Assembly (NCBI GenBank): GCA_029557895.1
Contig: JAKQHT010000014.1
Coordinates: 1 to 64,000 of the forward strand
Direction: 5' to 3'
Length of the DNA stretch: 64,000 nt
Source: Bacteroidota bacterium
Lineage (GTDB): Bacteria > Bacteroidota > Bacteroidia > Flavobacteriales > Flavobacteriaceae
Below the pieces are notes generated by a model. That model saw only the letters and a list, made by a program, of their open reading frames with translations. It made no database searches and had not been told where the DNA came from. The position numbers and the translations under genes were made by a program. Shown piece after piece: positions 35,204 through 44,281 of the stretch (position 1 is the first letter of the stretch; every line of letters begins with the position of its first letter).

Positions 35204-35923
35204 CTACATACTTTTTTCGTCCAGGAATTTCATGAATTCGGTTCGATATTGTTCACCAATGGTAATGCGTTGGTCTTTGATAATGACCTGACTGCGTTCA
35301 ATATGGTCGATTTTGTCCAAAGCTATAATGAACGAACGATGGATTCGCATAAAACGATCCGTCGGTAATTTATCCTCCAGCTTTTTCAAACTGATCAAGG
35401 ACAATACCGGTCGGGGAGCGGTGGTTAAATATACTTTTGCATAGTCTTTCATCCCTTCCACATAAATAATTTCTGAAAGATTAATTTTGAGCTGTAAGTA
35501 TTCTGATTTTAAAAAAATGTAATCTTCATCGGCTTTGTTTTTGGGAACGACTTTTTCTTCCACACGGCTTTTGGCTTTGGTGGCCGCAGTGAGGAACTCC
35601 GAATAATCTATCGGCTTGAGCAAATAATCAATGGCATTCACTTTGTAACCCGATATGGCATATTGTTCAAATGCGGTGGTGAAGATAATCATGATATCCG
35701 GAGGAAGTACTTTGGATAATTCCAGCCCGGTTAAATCCGGCATTTGAATATCCAAAAAAATTAATTGTGGTGCTTCGTTATTTTGCAAATAATCGAGAAC
35801 TTCCAATGGGCTGTTGAAGGCCCCAACAATTTTTAAGAAGGGTGTTTTTTCTGCATAACGCACCAACTGGTTGAGTGCTGCGGGCTCATCATCTACTATG
35901 ATACAGCTAAGCGATTCTGTCAT
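35204..35923 (-). CDS. LytTR family response regulator
   Basis: A 239-residue response regulator. The receiver domain has Asp11-Asp12 at the start (IIVDDEPAAL), the phospho-acceptor Asp in LIFLDIQMPDLTGLEL (near residue 58), and YLLKPIDYSEFL. It is joined by a linker to a C-terminal LytTR DNA-binding domain (about 140-239) with FLKSEYLQLKINLSEIIYVEGMKDYAKVYL and MRIHRSFII. It overlaps the kinase gene by 4 bp. Together they likely sense envelope conditions and regulate the transporter operon they lie in. Confidence 0.92.
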   Translation of the reverse strand: MTESLSCIIVDDEPAALNQLVRYAEKTPFLKIVGAFNSPLEVLDYLQNNEAPQLIFLDIQMPDLTGLELSKVLPPDIMIIFTTAFEQYAISGYKVNAIDYLLKPIDYSEFLTAATKAKSRVEEKVVPKNKADEDYIFLKSEYLQLKINLSEIIYVEGMKDYAKVYLTTAPRPVLSLISLKKLEDKLPTDRFMRIHRSFIIALDKIDHIERSQVIIKDQRITIGEQYRTEFMKFLDEKSM

Positions 35924-36972
35924 TGTGCTGGGCTTTGGAGGTTAATCTGTAATTCAGTTTCAAATTGTCCGTTGGTGATAGTTGTGTAAAAACTGTGTTT
36001 GTCCGGATACAGTATAGCCAATCTTTTTTTAAGATTATCCAGTCCGATACCCGAACCACTTAAGTCATGTTTCGGTTTTGGGAAATCGGGATTTCTCGAT
36101 ATAAAGATAAGTTTTTTAACATTAGTTATCTGGAGACCAAAATAAATATCGCTGGCTTTTTTGGAAGATACTCCGTGTTTGAAAGCGTTCTCTACCAGAG
36201 AAATAAATAACAATGGTGCGATATGGATATCGGGGATGGAGGGAGGGAAATCCGTAGTCACATTTGTAGTATCGGTCAGTCTTACCTGCATTAGAGCTAT
36301 GTATTTGTTCAAAAAATCCAATTCCTCTTTTAGTGAAATGGTGGGCATATCTGAAGCCCGCAGCAAGTAGCGCATCAGGCGGCTCAAGCTATGGATGGAG
36401 TCTCGAGCCTTTTCGGGCTCTGTTTCTATCAGCGAATAGATATTATTGAGCGCATTAAAGAAAAAATGGGGCTGTAACTGAAATTTGAGCGTTTGCAGTT
36501 CTGCCTGCAATTTGGTGTTTTCTGCCTCTGTTCGATAGATTTCTAAATTGGTTAACCTTTTTCCTGATCTAATGGCAATGGCAAATGCGATGGGAATGAG
36601 ATAAATTAAGAAATCGGAGTACCAGATAAATGCAATAGGAGGCCCTTTGCGCCCATCTTCAGGTGAATTTAAAAAACCACTGGTGAATATTTCGTGCTTG
36701 ATCCAATATAACAGAGCAAAAAGACACAAATTAATTGCGATGAAAACCAGCCATTTTTTGTGTTTGAACAGGATGCGTTCTACAGCCCAAAGATAGTTGG
36801 AATAAAAGATGATGGCCATAAAAAACAATTGCAACCAATACATCAATGCAATTTCCCTTATCCCGAGGTCGGTGCCCGAGCTCAAAGCTACGGGGATAAA
36901 AAATAGCATCACCCATATCAGTACATGAATGGCAATTTCTATCCGGCTTTTATAATACCTGTTCTTACTCAT
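35920..36972 (-). CDS. LytS-type sensor histidine kinase
   Basis: A 350-residue kinase with four N-terminal membrane helices (about residues 10-140) and the His_kinase motif LQPHFFFNALNNIYSLIE (His169). A HATPase domain has the N-box SLVENAFKHGV and a GSGIGLDNLKKRLAILYP nucleotide loop. It has no large extracellular sensor domain, so it probably senses a membrane signal or the adjacent transporter. The gene starts 8 bp inside the ABC permease gene and precedes the LytTR regulator with 4-bp overlap. Confidence 0.92.
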   Translation of the reverse strand: MSKNRYYKSRIEIAIHVLIWVMLFFIPVALSSGTDLGIREIALMYWLQLFFMAIIFYSNYLWAVERILFKHKKWLVFIAINLCLFALLYWIKHEIFTSGFLNSPEDGRKGPPIAFIWYSDFLIYLIPIAFAIAIRSGKRLTNLEIYRTEAENTKLQAELQTLKFQLQPHFFFNALNNIYSLIETEPEKARDSIHSLSRLMRYLLRASDMPTISLKEELDFLNKYIALMQVRLTDTTNVTTDFPPSIPDIHIAPLLFISLVENAFKHGVSSKKASDIYFGLQITNVKKLIFISRNPDFPKPKHDLSGSGIGLDNLKKRLAILYPDKHSFYTTITNGQFETELQINLQSPAQ

Positions 36973-38182
36973 AACGTAAAGCTTCTATCGGGTCTAAAGC
37001 TGCTCCCTTTCTGGCGGGATAATAACCAAAGAAGATTCCCGTAAAGGTACAAACCAAAAAAGAAATTACAATAGAAAAAACCGTAACTGATACCGGCCAT
37101 CCGATAACCGTAGAAACAAAGTAAGTTGCCGAAAGCCCCAGAACAACCCCCAATACGCCACCGGTAATACTGATCAATACAGACTCTATAAGGAACTGCA
37201 GCAGTATAGAACTTTCAGTTGCCCCAATAGCCATACGCAAACCTATTTCGCGTGTTCTTTCCTTTACCGAAACATACATGATGTTCATGATGCCTATACC
37301 GCCAACAAGCAGTGAAATGCTTGCTATGGCGACCAACAAGATAGTCAGCATCTCGCTGGTAGAGCTAAAAGTCGTAATCAGCTCCTGTTGCGAGAACACA
37401 TTAAAATCATTGTCAAGATACTCGGGAATCTTGTGAGTCTTTTCCAGAATGGCAGTTACTTCTTTTACAGCTTCTGTAGCCTGGTCTTCACTAATGGCCG
37501 AAGCGACGATAGATTGGAGATAATTTTGGGCCAGGATTCTTTTTTGAACCGCTGTATAGGGAGCCAGAATAATATCGTCTTGGTCTTGCCCAAAAGTGCT
37601 CTCGCCTTTTTCTTCCAATACACCGATGACGGTAAAAGGAGTGGAATTGTAACGAATGATTTTTCCTATCGGATTTTCGTCTGTTCCAAAAAGATTTTCC
37701 TGAACGGTTTTACCAATTACAGCCACCTTGGCTATCCGATCTACGTCTTCATCGGTAAACATCGCACCGCGCTCCAATCCCCATTCCCTGATATCGGTAT
37801 ATTCGGGAGAAACCCCGTAAATACTGGTAGCCCAGTTGTTGGAGCCGGCTATAACCTGTCCGTTTCCGCTGACCAAGGGTGATACGGCCTTGAGCATAGC
37901 GGCTTCTTTCAAAGCTTCATAATCGGTAAGTTTCAAGGTTTGCATGCTGCTGAGGTCGCGGACCCCACCGGGCATCATACCCGCACCCGGTCTTATGGTA
38001 ATCATATTGGCACCCATTTTGGATATATTTTCTTTGATGCTTTCTTTGGAGCCTTCGCCTATGGCCAGCATGGCGATTACCGCTGCCACACCAATGATAA
38101 TACCCAGCATGGTTAATACGGCCCTGATTTTGTTGAGCAGAATGGCCTTCCAGGCTATTTTTGATAAATTGACAATATTCAT
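36965..38182 (-). CDS. MacB-type ABC transporter permease
   Basis: A 405-residue FtsX/MacB permease. It has a helix at residues 17-38 (VLTMLGIIIGVAAVIAMLAIG), a large periplasmic domain (about 45-270) and three C-terminal helices ending in YYPARKGAALDPIEALRYE. The ATPase is a separate protein, whereas E. coli MacB is fused. It would move substrates from the periplasm to a TolC channel by mechanotransmission. In the operon tolC-macA-ATPase-permease-kinase-regulator. Confidence 0.93.
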   Translation of the reverse strand: MNIVNLSKIAWKAILLNKIRAVLTMLGIIIGVAAVIAMLAIGEGSKESIKENISKMGANMITIRPGAGMMPGGVRDLSSMQTLKLTDYEALKEAAMLKAVSPLVSGNGQVIAGSNNWATSIYGVSPEYTDIREWGLERGAMFTDEDVDRIAKVAVIGKTVQENLFGTDENPIGKIIRYNSTPFTVIGVLEEKGESTFGQDQDDIILAPYTAVQKRILAQNYLQSIVASAISEDQATEAVKEVTAILEKTHKIPEYLDNDFNVFSQQELITTFSSTSEMLTILLVAIASISLLVGGIGIMNIMYVSVKERTREIGLRMAIGATESSILLQFLIESVLISITGGVLGVVLGLSATYFVSTVIGWPVSVTVFSIVISFLVCTFTGIFFGYYPARKGAALDPIEALRYE

Positions 38183-38194
38183 TTCCTTATAATT

Positions 38195-38935
38195 TTAGTT
38201 AATTTCTGGCAGTAAAGCCAATTCAGCCTTCGCAAAAAGACGATTTTGTACCTTGCTGTCCTGTGTAATAATTCCATCTTTCAGGACAATGGTTCGTTTA
38301 CTAAACTGGGCAATATCGGGCTCGTGGGTTACAAATCCAATGGTGATGCCGTTATCATTCAACTCCTGGAAAATTTCCATCACCTCATAGGAAGTGCGGG
38401 TATCCAGATTACCGGTGGCTTCGTCAGCAAGTATAATTACCGGATTGTTTACCAGCGATCGGGCAATGGCCACACGCTGCTGCTGACCACCGGAAAGCTG
38501 ACTGGGCACATGTTTCATCCTGCTTTCCAGGCCTACACGTTTTAGGGCTTCTGCAGCTCGGTGTCTTCTTTCTTCCGCAGACACTTTCGGATTGTACAAT
38601 AATGGCAGTTCTACATTTTCGATTGCTGTGGTTCGTGCCAACAGGTTATAAGATTGAAAAATGAAACCTATTTTTTGATTTCTAATTCCGGCCAATTCCT
38701 TTTTTGAAAGACTGTTTACATTAATTCCGTCCAATAAATAATCGCCCTCTGATGGTTTGTCCAAACAACCCAATATATTTAGCAGGGTGGATTTTCCCGA
38801 ACCGCTTGACCCCATGATGGTAACAAAATCACCCGGCAATATTTCCAGACTCACACCCCGAAGGGCATGCACGATTTCATCGCCCATCTTGAAGTTTCTG
38901 TGGAGATCTTTTATTTCAATAATTGCATTTTTCAT
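38195..38935 (-). CDS. MacB-type ABC transporter ATP-binding protein
   Basis: A 246-residue ATPase with Walker A GSSGSGKST, Q-loop IFQSYNLL, signature LSGGQQQRVAIARS, Walker B VIILADEATGNLD and the H-loop FVTHEPDIA. It is of the LolD/MacB/FtsE type and energises the permease encoded 12 bp downstream. Confidence 0.95.
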   Translation of the reverse strand: MKNAIIEIKDLHRNFKMGDEIVHALRGVSLEILPGDFVTIMGSSGSGKSTLLNILGCLDKPSEGDYLLDGINVNSLSKKELAGIRNQKIGFIFQSYNLLARTTAIENVELPLLYNPKVSAEERRHRAAEALKRVGLESRMKHVPSQLSGGQQQRVAIARSLVNNPVIILADEATGNLDTRTSYEVMEIFQELNDNGITIGFVTHEPDIAQFSKRTIVLKDGIITQDSKVQNRLFAKAELALLPEIN

Positions 38936-38946
38936 GATTTCAAAAT

Positions 38947-40176
38947 TTATTGTGCACTGGCTTTTTTGTTTTCTCTTTTTGGTGGTGTAGGCATAAAAGG
39001 ACTGCTTCCGTTTGAATCACTATTCGATGCATTCGCTACAACTCCACTTTCCATACTCAACACTACCTGGTCGCCTTGCTTTAAGCCATCGGTTACTTCT
39101 ACCTGAATACCATTGCTTGTTCCCGTGGTTATTTCTTTCTCGATCAAGCTACCATCGCTTTCCTTCAACCAAACGACTTTTTTTCCGGTTCGGTTGGTCG
39201 ATGGTTCTGGTATATTTTTGGTTATTTTGTTTTGTGAATAATAGAGGCTCAACAATTCCATATCGGGGACAAAATTCAATGCCTGTTGTTCAACCGCCAG
39301 TACATCATTGCGTTCCAAGGTATAAATAGTGACGGTGGCAGTTAGTCCAGGTTTTAACTTTTTATCAGGATTATCTGCATCTATAATAACAGTGTAGGTA
39401 ACGACATTTGAAGTTGTCGTAGCACCAAGCCTTACCTGTCTCACTTTTCCCGAAAACTGTTCTTCCGGATAGGCATCTACGGTAAACGAAACGCGTTGTC
39501 CCTCTTTTACTTCACCTATATCTGCTTCATCCACGTCGGCCTCGACCTGCATCTTATTGATGTCTTTGGCAATGGTAAATAAAGTGGGCGTACTCATGGA
39601 AGCAGCTACTGTTTGACCTTCTTCCACTTCCTTTGTAATAACAATCCCATCGATTGGCGAATAAATACTAGCATAACCTAAATTTGATTTTGCTTGAGTG
39701 AGTGCCGTTCTGCGCTGTGCTACAGTGGCGGCCGCATTGTTTTTCTGATAAGTGGCTTGTTCATAATCGGCTTTGCTAATGACACCTGCATCGTACATGT
39801 TTTGCTGCCTTGTAAAATTTAGTTGGTAATATTGATGTTCATTCAGTGCGGCATTGTATGCTGCCTCTGCATTCTCAACGGATTGCAGCAAGGTCGTTTT
39901 ATCGAGTTCGGCCAAAAGCTGTCCTTTTTTTACTTCACTGTTGTAGTCCACATAGATTTTGCTGACCAATCCGGATACTTGGGTACCTACTTCTACCTCA
40001 TCAACAGGAGTCACTGTACCAGTAGCCGTTACGGATGTTACAATAGAAGTTGGTTGAACTTCTGTGGTTTGCAAACCAATCACCTTTGCCTGACCATTGC
40101 CAAGCAATAGAAATGCAGTATAGGTTATGATAATTACTGCCACTGCTATTAAAGAATATTTAAAATACTTGTTCAT
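38947..40176 (-). CDS. MacA-like periplasmic adaptor protein
   Basis: A 409-residue membrane-fusion protein with one N-terminal anchor helix (residues 7-26). The lipoyl half-domains show as GTVTPVDEVEVGTQVSG and IYSPIDGIVITKEVEEGQTV, with a helical hairpin of about 60 residues and a beta-barrel domain following. It bridges the ABC permease and the TolC-like channel. The 11-bp gap to the ATPase gene indicates one operon. Confidence 0.92.
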   Translation of the reverse strand: MNKYFKYSLIAVAVIIITYTAFLLLGNGQAKVIGLQTTEVQPTSIVTSVTATGTVTPVDEVEVGTQVSGLVSKIYVDYNSEVKKGQLLAELDKTTLLQSVENAEAAYNAALNEHQYYQLNFTRQQNMYDAGVISKADYEQATYQKNNAAATVAQRRTALTQAKSNLGYASIYSPIDGIVITKEVEEGQTVAASMSTPTLFTIAKDINKMQVEADVDEADIGEVKEGQRVSFTVDAYPEEQFSGKVRQVRLGATTTSNVVTYTVIIDADNPDKKLKPGLTATVTIYTLERNDVLAVEQQALNFVPDMELLSLYYSQNKITKNIPEPSTNRTGKKVVWLKESDGSLIEKEITTGTSNGIQVEVTDGLKQGDQVVLSMESGVVANASNSDSNGSSPFMPTPPKRENKKASAQ

Positions 40177-40206
40177 GATATTGATGATATTAATTGTTTA
40201 TTTAGT

Positions 40207-41532
40207 TCAATAATTTTGATTGCCCTGATAAAAATTTAAAAGAGCAGTATATAATGCTGTGAGGTATTCTGTTTGCAATAAAGTTTGTTCTGCATTCAAG
40301 AAATTACTTCTGCTCACTGTGAGTTCTGTTGCGGTCAGACTTCCGTATTCAAATTTTTTGCGAGCCAGTTCATAAGATAATTCTGCATTATCTCGCGCCA
40401 CTTTGGCTGATTCCTGTTGTGCTTGGTTGGCTATGGCGTTTTGCCATGCTGTTTCTATATTGGAATAAAGTGATTTGCCTACGGCAATCTTGTCCAATTT
40501 ATTTTGTTCTATTTCTATTTTAGTCAATGCAACATTGGTTTTGTTCTGATTCTTGGAGAAAATAGGGATGCTTAATGTCAGGCCTGCCTGTGGACTGAAA
40601 TTATTGCGCAATTGCGTGTTGTAGCTGTAATCCAGTGAGTTTGTATATCCGCTACTCAATCCCGCACTCAATGAAAGCGTAGGTTTGTAGCCTGCTTTGG
40701 ATATCGATAGTTCTTTTTCCAAGATTTCACCCTGTACATCATATAATTTCAGGTCGGGCAAAAAGTTGGTTACTGCTTCAAATACAGTCTGTTTGTCCGG
40801 AATCACGGATTGCATCTCTGAAAGTGCCACGGGTTGAATCTGAAAATCCACATCAGGATCCAGTTCCAGCAATTGCTTTAGTTTCAATACTTGTTGATCG
40901 TATTGGTTTTTAGCACTAATGACGGCATATTGTGCCGCGGCGAACTGGGTTTTCAGATCGGCCAATTCCAATTGTGCGATGGCACCATTGTTATATTTAA
41001 TTTGTGCCTGTTGCATTTCCTCTTCGGCGGTTTCCAGTGCATTTTGGGCAATGGTAATACCTTCGGCATAATAGAGCGATTGGAGGTAGTTCTGAATAAC
41101 GTCCAGCACGATATTGTTTTCTGCTTGTTGTTGATACAGTTCACTCTGGTTCACCAGCAATTCGTTTTGTTCAATTTGCAGGTTGAGTTTATTGCCTTGA
41201 TAGAGTGTTATCTGACTTGAAACACCGTAACTGTTTGAAATAATGGATTGATTGATAAAGTTGCTGGTAATTGGGTCAATCGAATTGCCATTGGAAAAAT
41301 TAAGTCCAGCCGACGCGGATACCGATGGCAATCTGTTGTATTTCTGTTGCGAAAGGTTTGCCTCACTTGTCTGTTGGTCCAACACTGTTTTCTTCACTTG
41401 GATGTTATTGTCCAGAGCATAGTTGATACTTTCCCGAAGACTCCACATTACCGATCCCTTTATGGGTTCTGTATCTTGTGCTTTTGCGTAGATACTACTC
41501 ATTAGCATTAGTGTGATGATTAAGTTTTTCAT
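40207..41532 (-). CDS. TolC family outer-membrane efflux protein
   Basis: A 441-residue protein from the ATG at 41530-41532, which begins a signal peptide (MKNLIITLMLMSSIYAKAQ); a longer frame of 32 codons upstream lacks such a signal. It has the two TolC repeats with long coiled helices (SLRESINYALDNNIQVKKT, LDVIQNYLQSLYYAEGITIAQN, LADLKTQFAAAQYAVISAKNQYDQQ). It forms the outer-membrane exit channel of this exporter. First gene of the six-gene operon. Confidence 0.92.
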   Translation of the reverse strand: MKNLIITLMLMSSIYAKAQDTEPIKGSVMWSLRESINYALDNNIQVKKTVLDQQTSEANLSQQKYNRLPSVSASAGLNFSNGNSIDPITSNFINQSIISNSYGVSSQITLYQGNKLNLQIEQNELLVNQSELYQQQAENNIVLDVIQNYLQSLYYAEGITIAQNALETAEEEMQQAQIKYNNGAIAQLELADLKTQFAAAQYAVISAKNQYDQQVLKLKQLLELDPDVDFQIQPVALSEMQSVIPDKQTVFEAVTNFLPDLKLYDVQGEILEKELSISKAGYKPTLSLSAGLSSGYTNSLDYSYNTQLRNNFSPQAGLTLSIPIFSKNQNKTNVALTKIEIEQNKLDKIAVGKSLYSNIETAWQNAIANQAQQESAKVARDNAELSYELARKKFEYGSLTATELTVSRSNFLNAEQTLLQTEYLTALYTALLNFYQGNQNY

Positions 41533-41833
41533 GTCGATTTCAATTTTATACACTGCAAAGTTTGATGAAATTGTTAGCCCTATAAAACCAAATGGAAGTT
41601 CAATGGCATTTTCAAGACGAAACACCATTTTTTATAGATGAAAAAAAATAGTCCTTAATGAGGCTATGAAAAGCGCTTATGCACTGTTTGACACGTATTT
41701 ACATTCAAAAATGGATTCGTCGATATAATTCAGAGTTTAAGCGATGCAATATCTGGAAATGTCTATTTTGTTTCGTATTAAAGATTAATAACAACTTACT
41801 TTGTGTGTATAATAACCTCAAAATCAAAAAAAG
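41533..41833. other. divergent region between tolC-macAB operon and DoxX gene
   Basis: This 301-bp region should contain the promoters for the exporter operon (minus) and for the DoxX gene (plus). It is AT-rich. A near-consensus TTACTTTG lies before the DoxX gene, but I cannot define the pair of boxes on either strand. No gene is visible in it. Confidence 0.5.
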
Positions 41834-42268
41834 ATGAAAACTTTAAGTATTCTAACAAAAGACTGGAAAGGAGGCAATGATATTGGCTTATTCCTATTGC
41901 GTTTCGTGGCCGGTATAGCACTAATGTACGGGCATGGATTTGAGAAACTTTCTGTCATTCTCTCCGGACAGGAAATTAATTTTATGGACCCTATTGGTAT
42001 CGGAGCAGTGCCTTCCTATTATTTAGCAGGATTTGCTGAAGGTATTTGTACTATTTTCGTGGTAGGCGGATTGTTTTCAAGATTTGCCACTGCCATATTA
42101 TCTGGTAATTTTATCGTTGTATTGTTTTTCCATCTAACGGCAGGTCACGGATTTGACACTTTGGAATTGGTATTCTTTTATTTGGTATCCTTTATTGTGC
42201 TAACCCTTACCGGCCCTGGGAAAATCTCATTGGACCATTGGTTGCTTAAAAGAAGTAAATTTTCATAG
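41834..42268 (+). CDS. DoxX family membrane protein
   Basis: A 144-residue protein with four membrane helices: DIGLFLLRFVAGIALMYGHGFEK, YYLAGFAEGICTIFVVGGLF, TAILSGNFIVVLFFH and LVFFYLVSFIVLTLTGPG. This is the DoxX fold, with the conserved first-helix R-F/G-G-H-G segment. Members are linked to redox or thiosulfate:quinone functions or act as unspecified quinone-linked membrane components. The gene is alone and ends at a strong terminator. Confidence 0.88.
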   Translation: MKTLSILTKDWKGGNDIGLFLLRFVAGIALMYGHGFEKLSVILSGQEINFMDPIGIGAVPSYYLAGFAEGICTIFVVGGLFSRFATAILSGNFIVVLFFHLTAGHGFDTLELVFFYLVSFIVLTLTGPGKISLDHWLLKRSKFS

Positions 42269-42326
42269 CAAGCACGTGTAGTTTCGCAACTTTCCATAAG
42301 AGTTAGCGTAACTTCCGGATATCATT

Positions 42327-42365
42327 AAAAAAGCGATTACATTGAACTGTAATCGCTTTTTTTTT
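42327..42365. terminator. bidirectional terminator between doxX and sialidase genes
   Basis: Arms AAAAAAGCGATTAC (42327-42340) and GTAATCGCTTTTTT (from 42349) are perfect complements around an 8-nt loop. A run of nine T follows on the plus strand, and six T on the minus strand. Confidence 0.9.
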
Positions 42366-42462
42366 CGGATTGGTGCTTTCGGTTTGTTCTTTTATCTTTT
42401 CTTTCAATTTATACTAAAAGTGAAGGAGCATCCTTCACGCAGTAAACCCGTTTTAATAGCAC

Positions 42463-44064
42463 TTATTTTTTTGGCTTTTTATAAATATCGTTTCCGTCGG
42501 TCAGCCAATCCAAACTAAAATTCAGGAAGTACATTTTATAGGGTACACTTTCATCCTCTTCAACATAAACACCTATGGTGCCATCGTGCAGAATGGTAAT
42601 GGAAGAGTAGGCCGATTCTCCTTTACAGATTGTTTTCTTTACTGGCCAGCTCGTCCCTTCGTCATAGCTTACCCACATGGTAACATTCGTTCGGTTTTTG
42701 GCATTGGGCAAGGTGTGTAAAATCCTGTTTTTATCGTACCCATCCAGTGTGGAAGTATATCTTATTATATCGGCATCACAGGCATTGCCCCAAATCTCTG
42801 TCCATGATTTTTTTTCTCCCCAGGTCTGGCCTCGATCGGTAGATTTTGCCCAAAGCCGGTTTCCGGTAGTCCGGCTGCTCAATAATATGGTTCCGTCATT
42901 CAGTTCGACCGCTTTGGCTTCATCGCCTCCATCCATCGCTTTTTCAGATACTTTCCAAGTTTCCCCTTCGTCATCCGAATAAGCGATATAATTGTTGAGT
43001 TTGTGATTTTCCAATGATTCCCTGACCACCATAACCACCATAATGCGACCGTCGCGAAGCGTTAGACCTTGCCCGGAACTAAAAAATGAAGCTTGCCAAG
43101 TTTTACGAACAGAATCGTCGCAATGAGCTCCATACAATTGATTGGTAATCTCTCTGGGAGCCGACCATGTTTTTCCATTGTCGGTGCTTACACTCATAAA
43201 ATGACCTTGGGGAATTTCGGAAGTCGAATTCCATAAACCAACGCCTCCCACAAAAAGCGCAATCAGTTTTCCCGAATTGGTCTTGATTATATTCACATCG
43301 CCAAAACCTTTGTTTCTACCTTTTCCCTGTGCTACCGTAACAGGCTCTGACCATGTTTTACCGTTATCGGTGCTTCTTTGTGTGATAACATCAATATCTT
43401 CCGGCAAGTCCACACTGTTGAACTTTCTTTTATCCGTAAGAATGACCAGAGCGTCATCGTCGGCTGTGATAATTGCCGGGATACGATAATTTTTTGAACC
43501 ATAATCGCCAGGGGCAAGTACCAAAACCCGCTTCAAAAGCACCTCGCGACTTCCATCAGGATTACCATTTGCAAGTGTAAAATCCTGATTATTAATCTTT
43601 ATTGAAAGTAAAGAAGCATCAATTTTATGACCTTCGTTTGCTTTTTCCGACACATCGACCGCTATCCAAATATGATTAACTCCCTGTTCAAGTGTTCCAT
43701 TGGTCTTTGCCTTGATGATTCCTTTCGAAGCCCTGGATGTTGCCAGCAATTCACCGGAAGGATTTCTGGGGTCAAAGCTATCCGAGTTTCCGGTATTGTA
43801 AATCTTGATGGCCTTAATGTCTTTTACATTCGTTGTTCCCTCAAGGTTTAATCTAATTTCTGAAACAGTCATGTGGCCTTCGCCCTGGATGGTGACGACC
43901 GCGTGAAGAATGGGTTCATTTTTATTGCCCTTGCCCGTATAATTATCATCTTGAAAGACTTGGACAGAATCTATCTTTACAAAAGAATCAATGCTTTTTG
44001 TTTGTGCTGTTGCCCAAGTTAAATTTAGGTAAACCAGTATTAAAGTGAAGATTTGCTTTTTCAT
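42463..44064 (-). CDS. sialidase (exo-alpha-sialidase), secreted
   Basis: A 533-residue protein from the ATG at 44062-44064, which starts the signal peptide MKKQIFTLILVYLNLTWATAQ; a 17-codon upstream extension is not signal-like. Residues about 30-180 form a beta-rich N-terminal domain of the sialidase-like type. The catalytic propeller shows the YRIPAI arginine motif and five Asp-boxes: RSTDNGKTW, VSTDNGKTW, YSDDEGETW, KSTDRGQTW and VSYDEGTSW. It removes terminal sialic acid, or a related nonulosonic acid, from glycans. No sialic acid catabolic genes lie beside it. Substrate is therefore inferred from the family only. Confidence 0.9.
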   Translation of the reverse strand: MKKQIFTLILVYLNLTWATAQTKSIDSFVKIDSVQVFQDDNYTGKGNKNEPILHAVVTIQGEGHMTVSEIRLNLEGTTNVKDIKAIKIYNTGNSDSFDPRNPSGELLATSRASKGIIKAKTNGTLEQGVNHIWIAVDVSEKANEGHKIDASLLSIKINNQDFTLANGNPDGSREVLLKRVLVLAPGDYGSKNYRIPAIITADDDALVILTDKRKFNSVDLPEDIDVITQRSTDNGKTWSEPVTVAQGKGRNKGFGDVNIIKTNSGKLIALFVGGVGLWNSTSEIPQGHFMSVSTDNGKTWSAPREITNQLYGAHCDDSVRKTWQASFFSSGQGLTLRDGRIMVVMVVRESLENHKLNNYIAYSDDEGETWKVSEKAMDGGDEAKAVELNDGTILLSSRTTGNRLWAKSTDRGQTWGEKKSWTEIWGNACDADIIRYTSTLDGYDKNRILHTLPNAKNRTNVTMWVSYDEGTSWPVKKTICKGESAYSSITILHDGTIGVYVEEDESVPYKMYFLNFSLDWLTDGNDIYKKPKK

Positions 44065-44281
44065 CTGAATATCTGTTTTTTGGGATATAAATTCCGATTT
44101 TAAAATTATTTGCAAAAACCGAGTAAAATAAAAAGGAATTTACAAAAAAATGTAAAAAGTTGATTGTCCGTTGTGAAGGAAAAATTATAGCGATAAGCGA
44201 ACCTATCAATATAAATATTGTCCTTCGGAGATTGAACGAAATAAATAAAAGCTTCCTCAATAACCGCTCAATCCTAACCTA

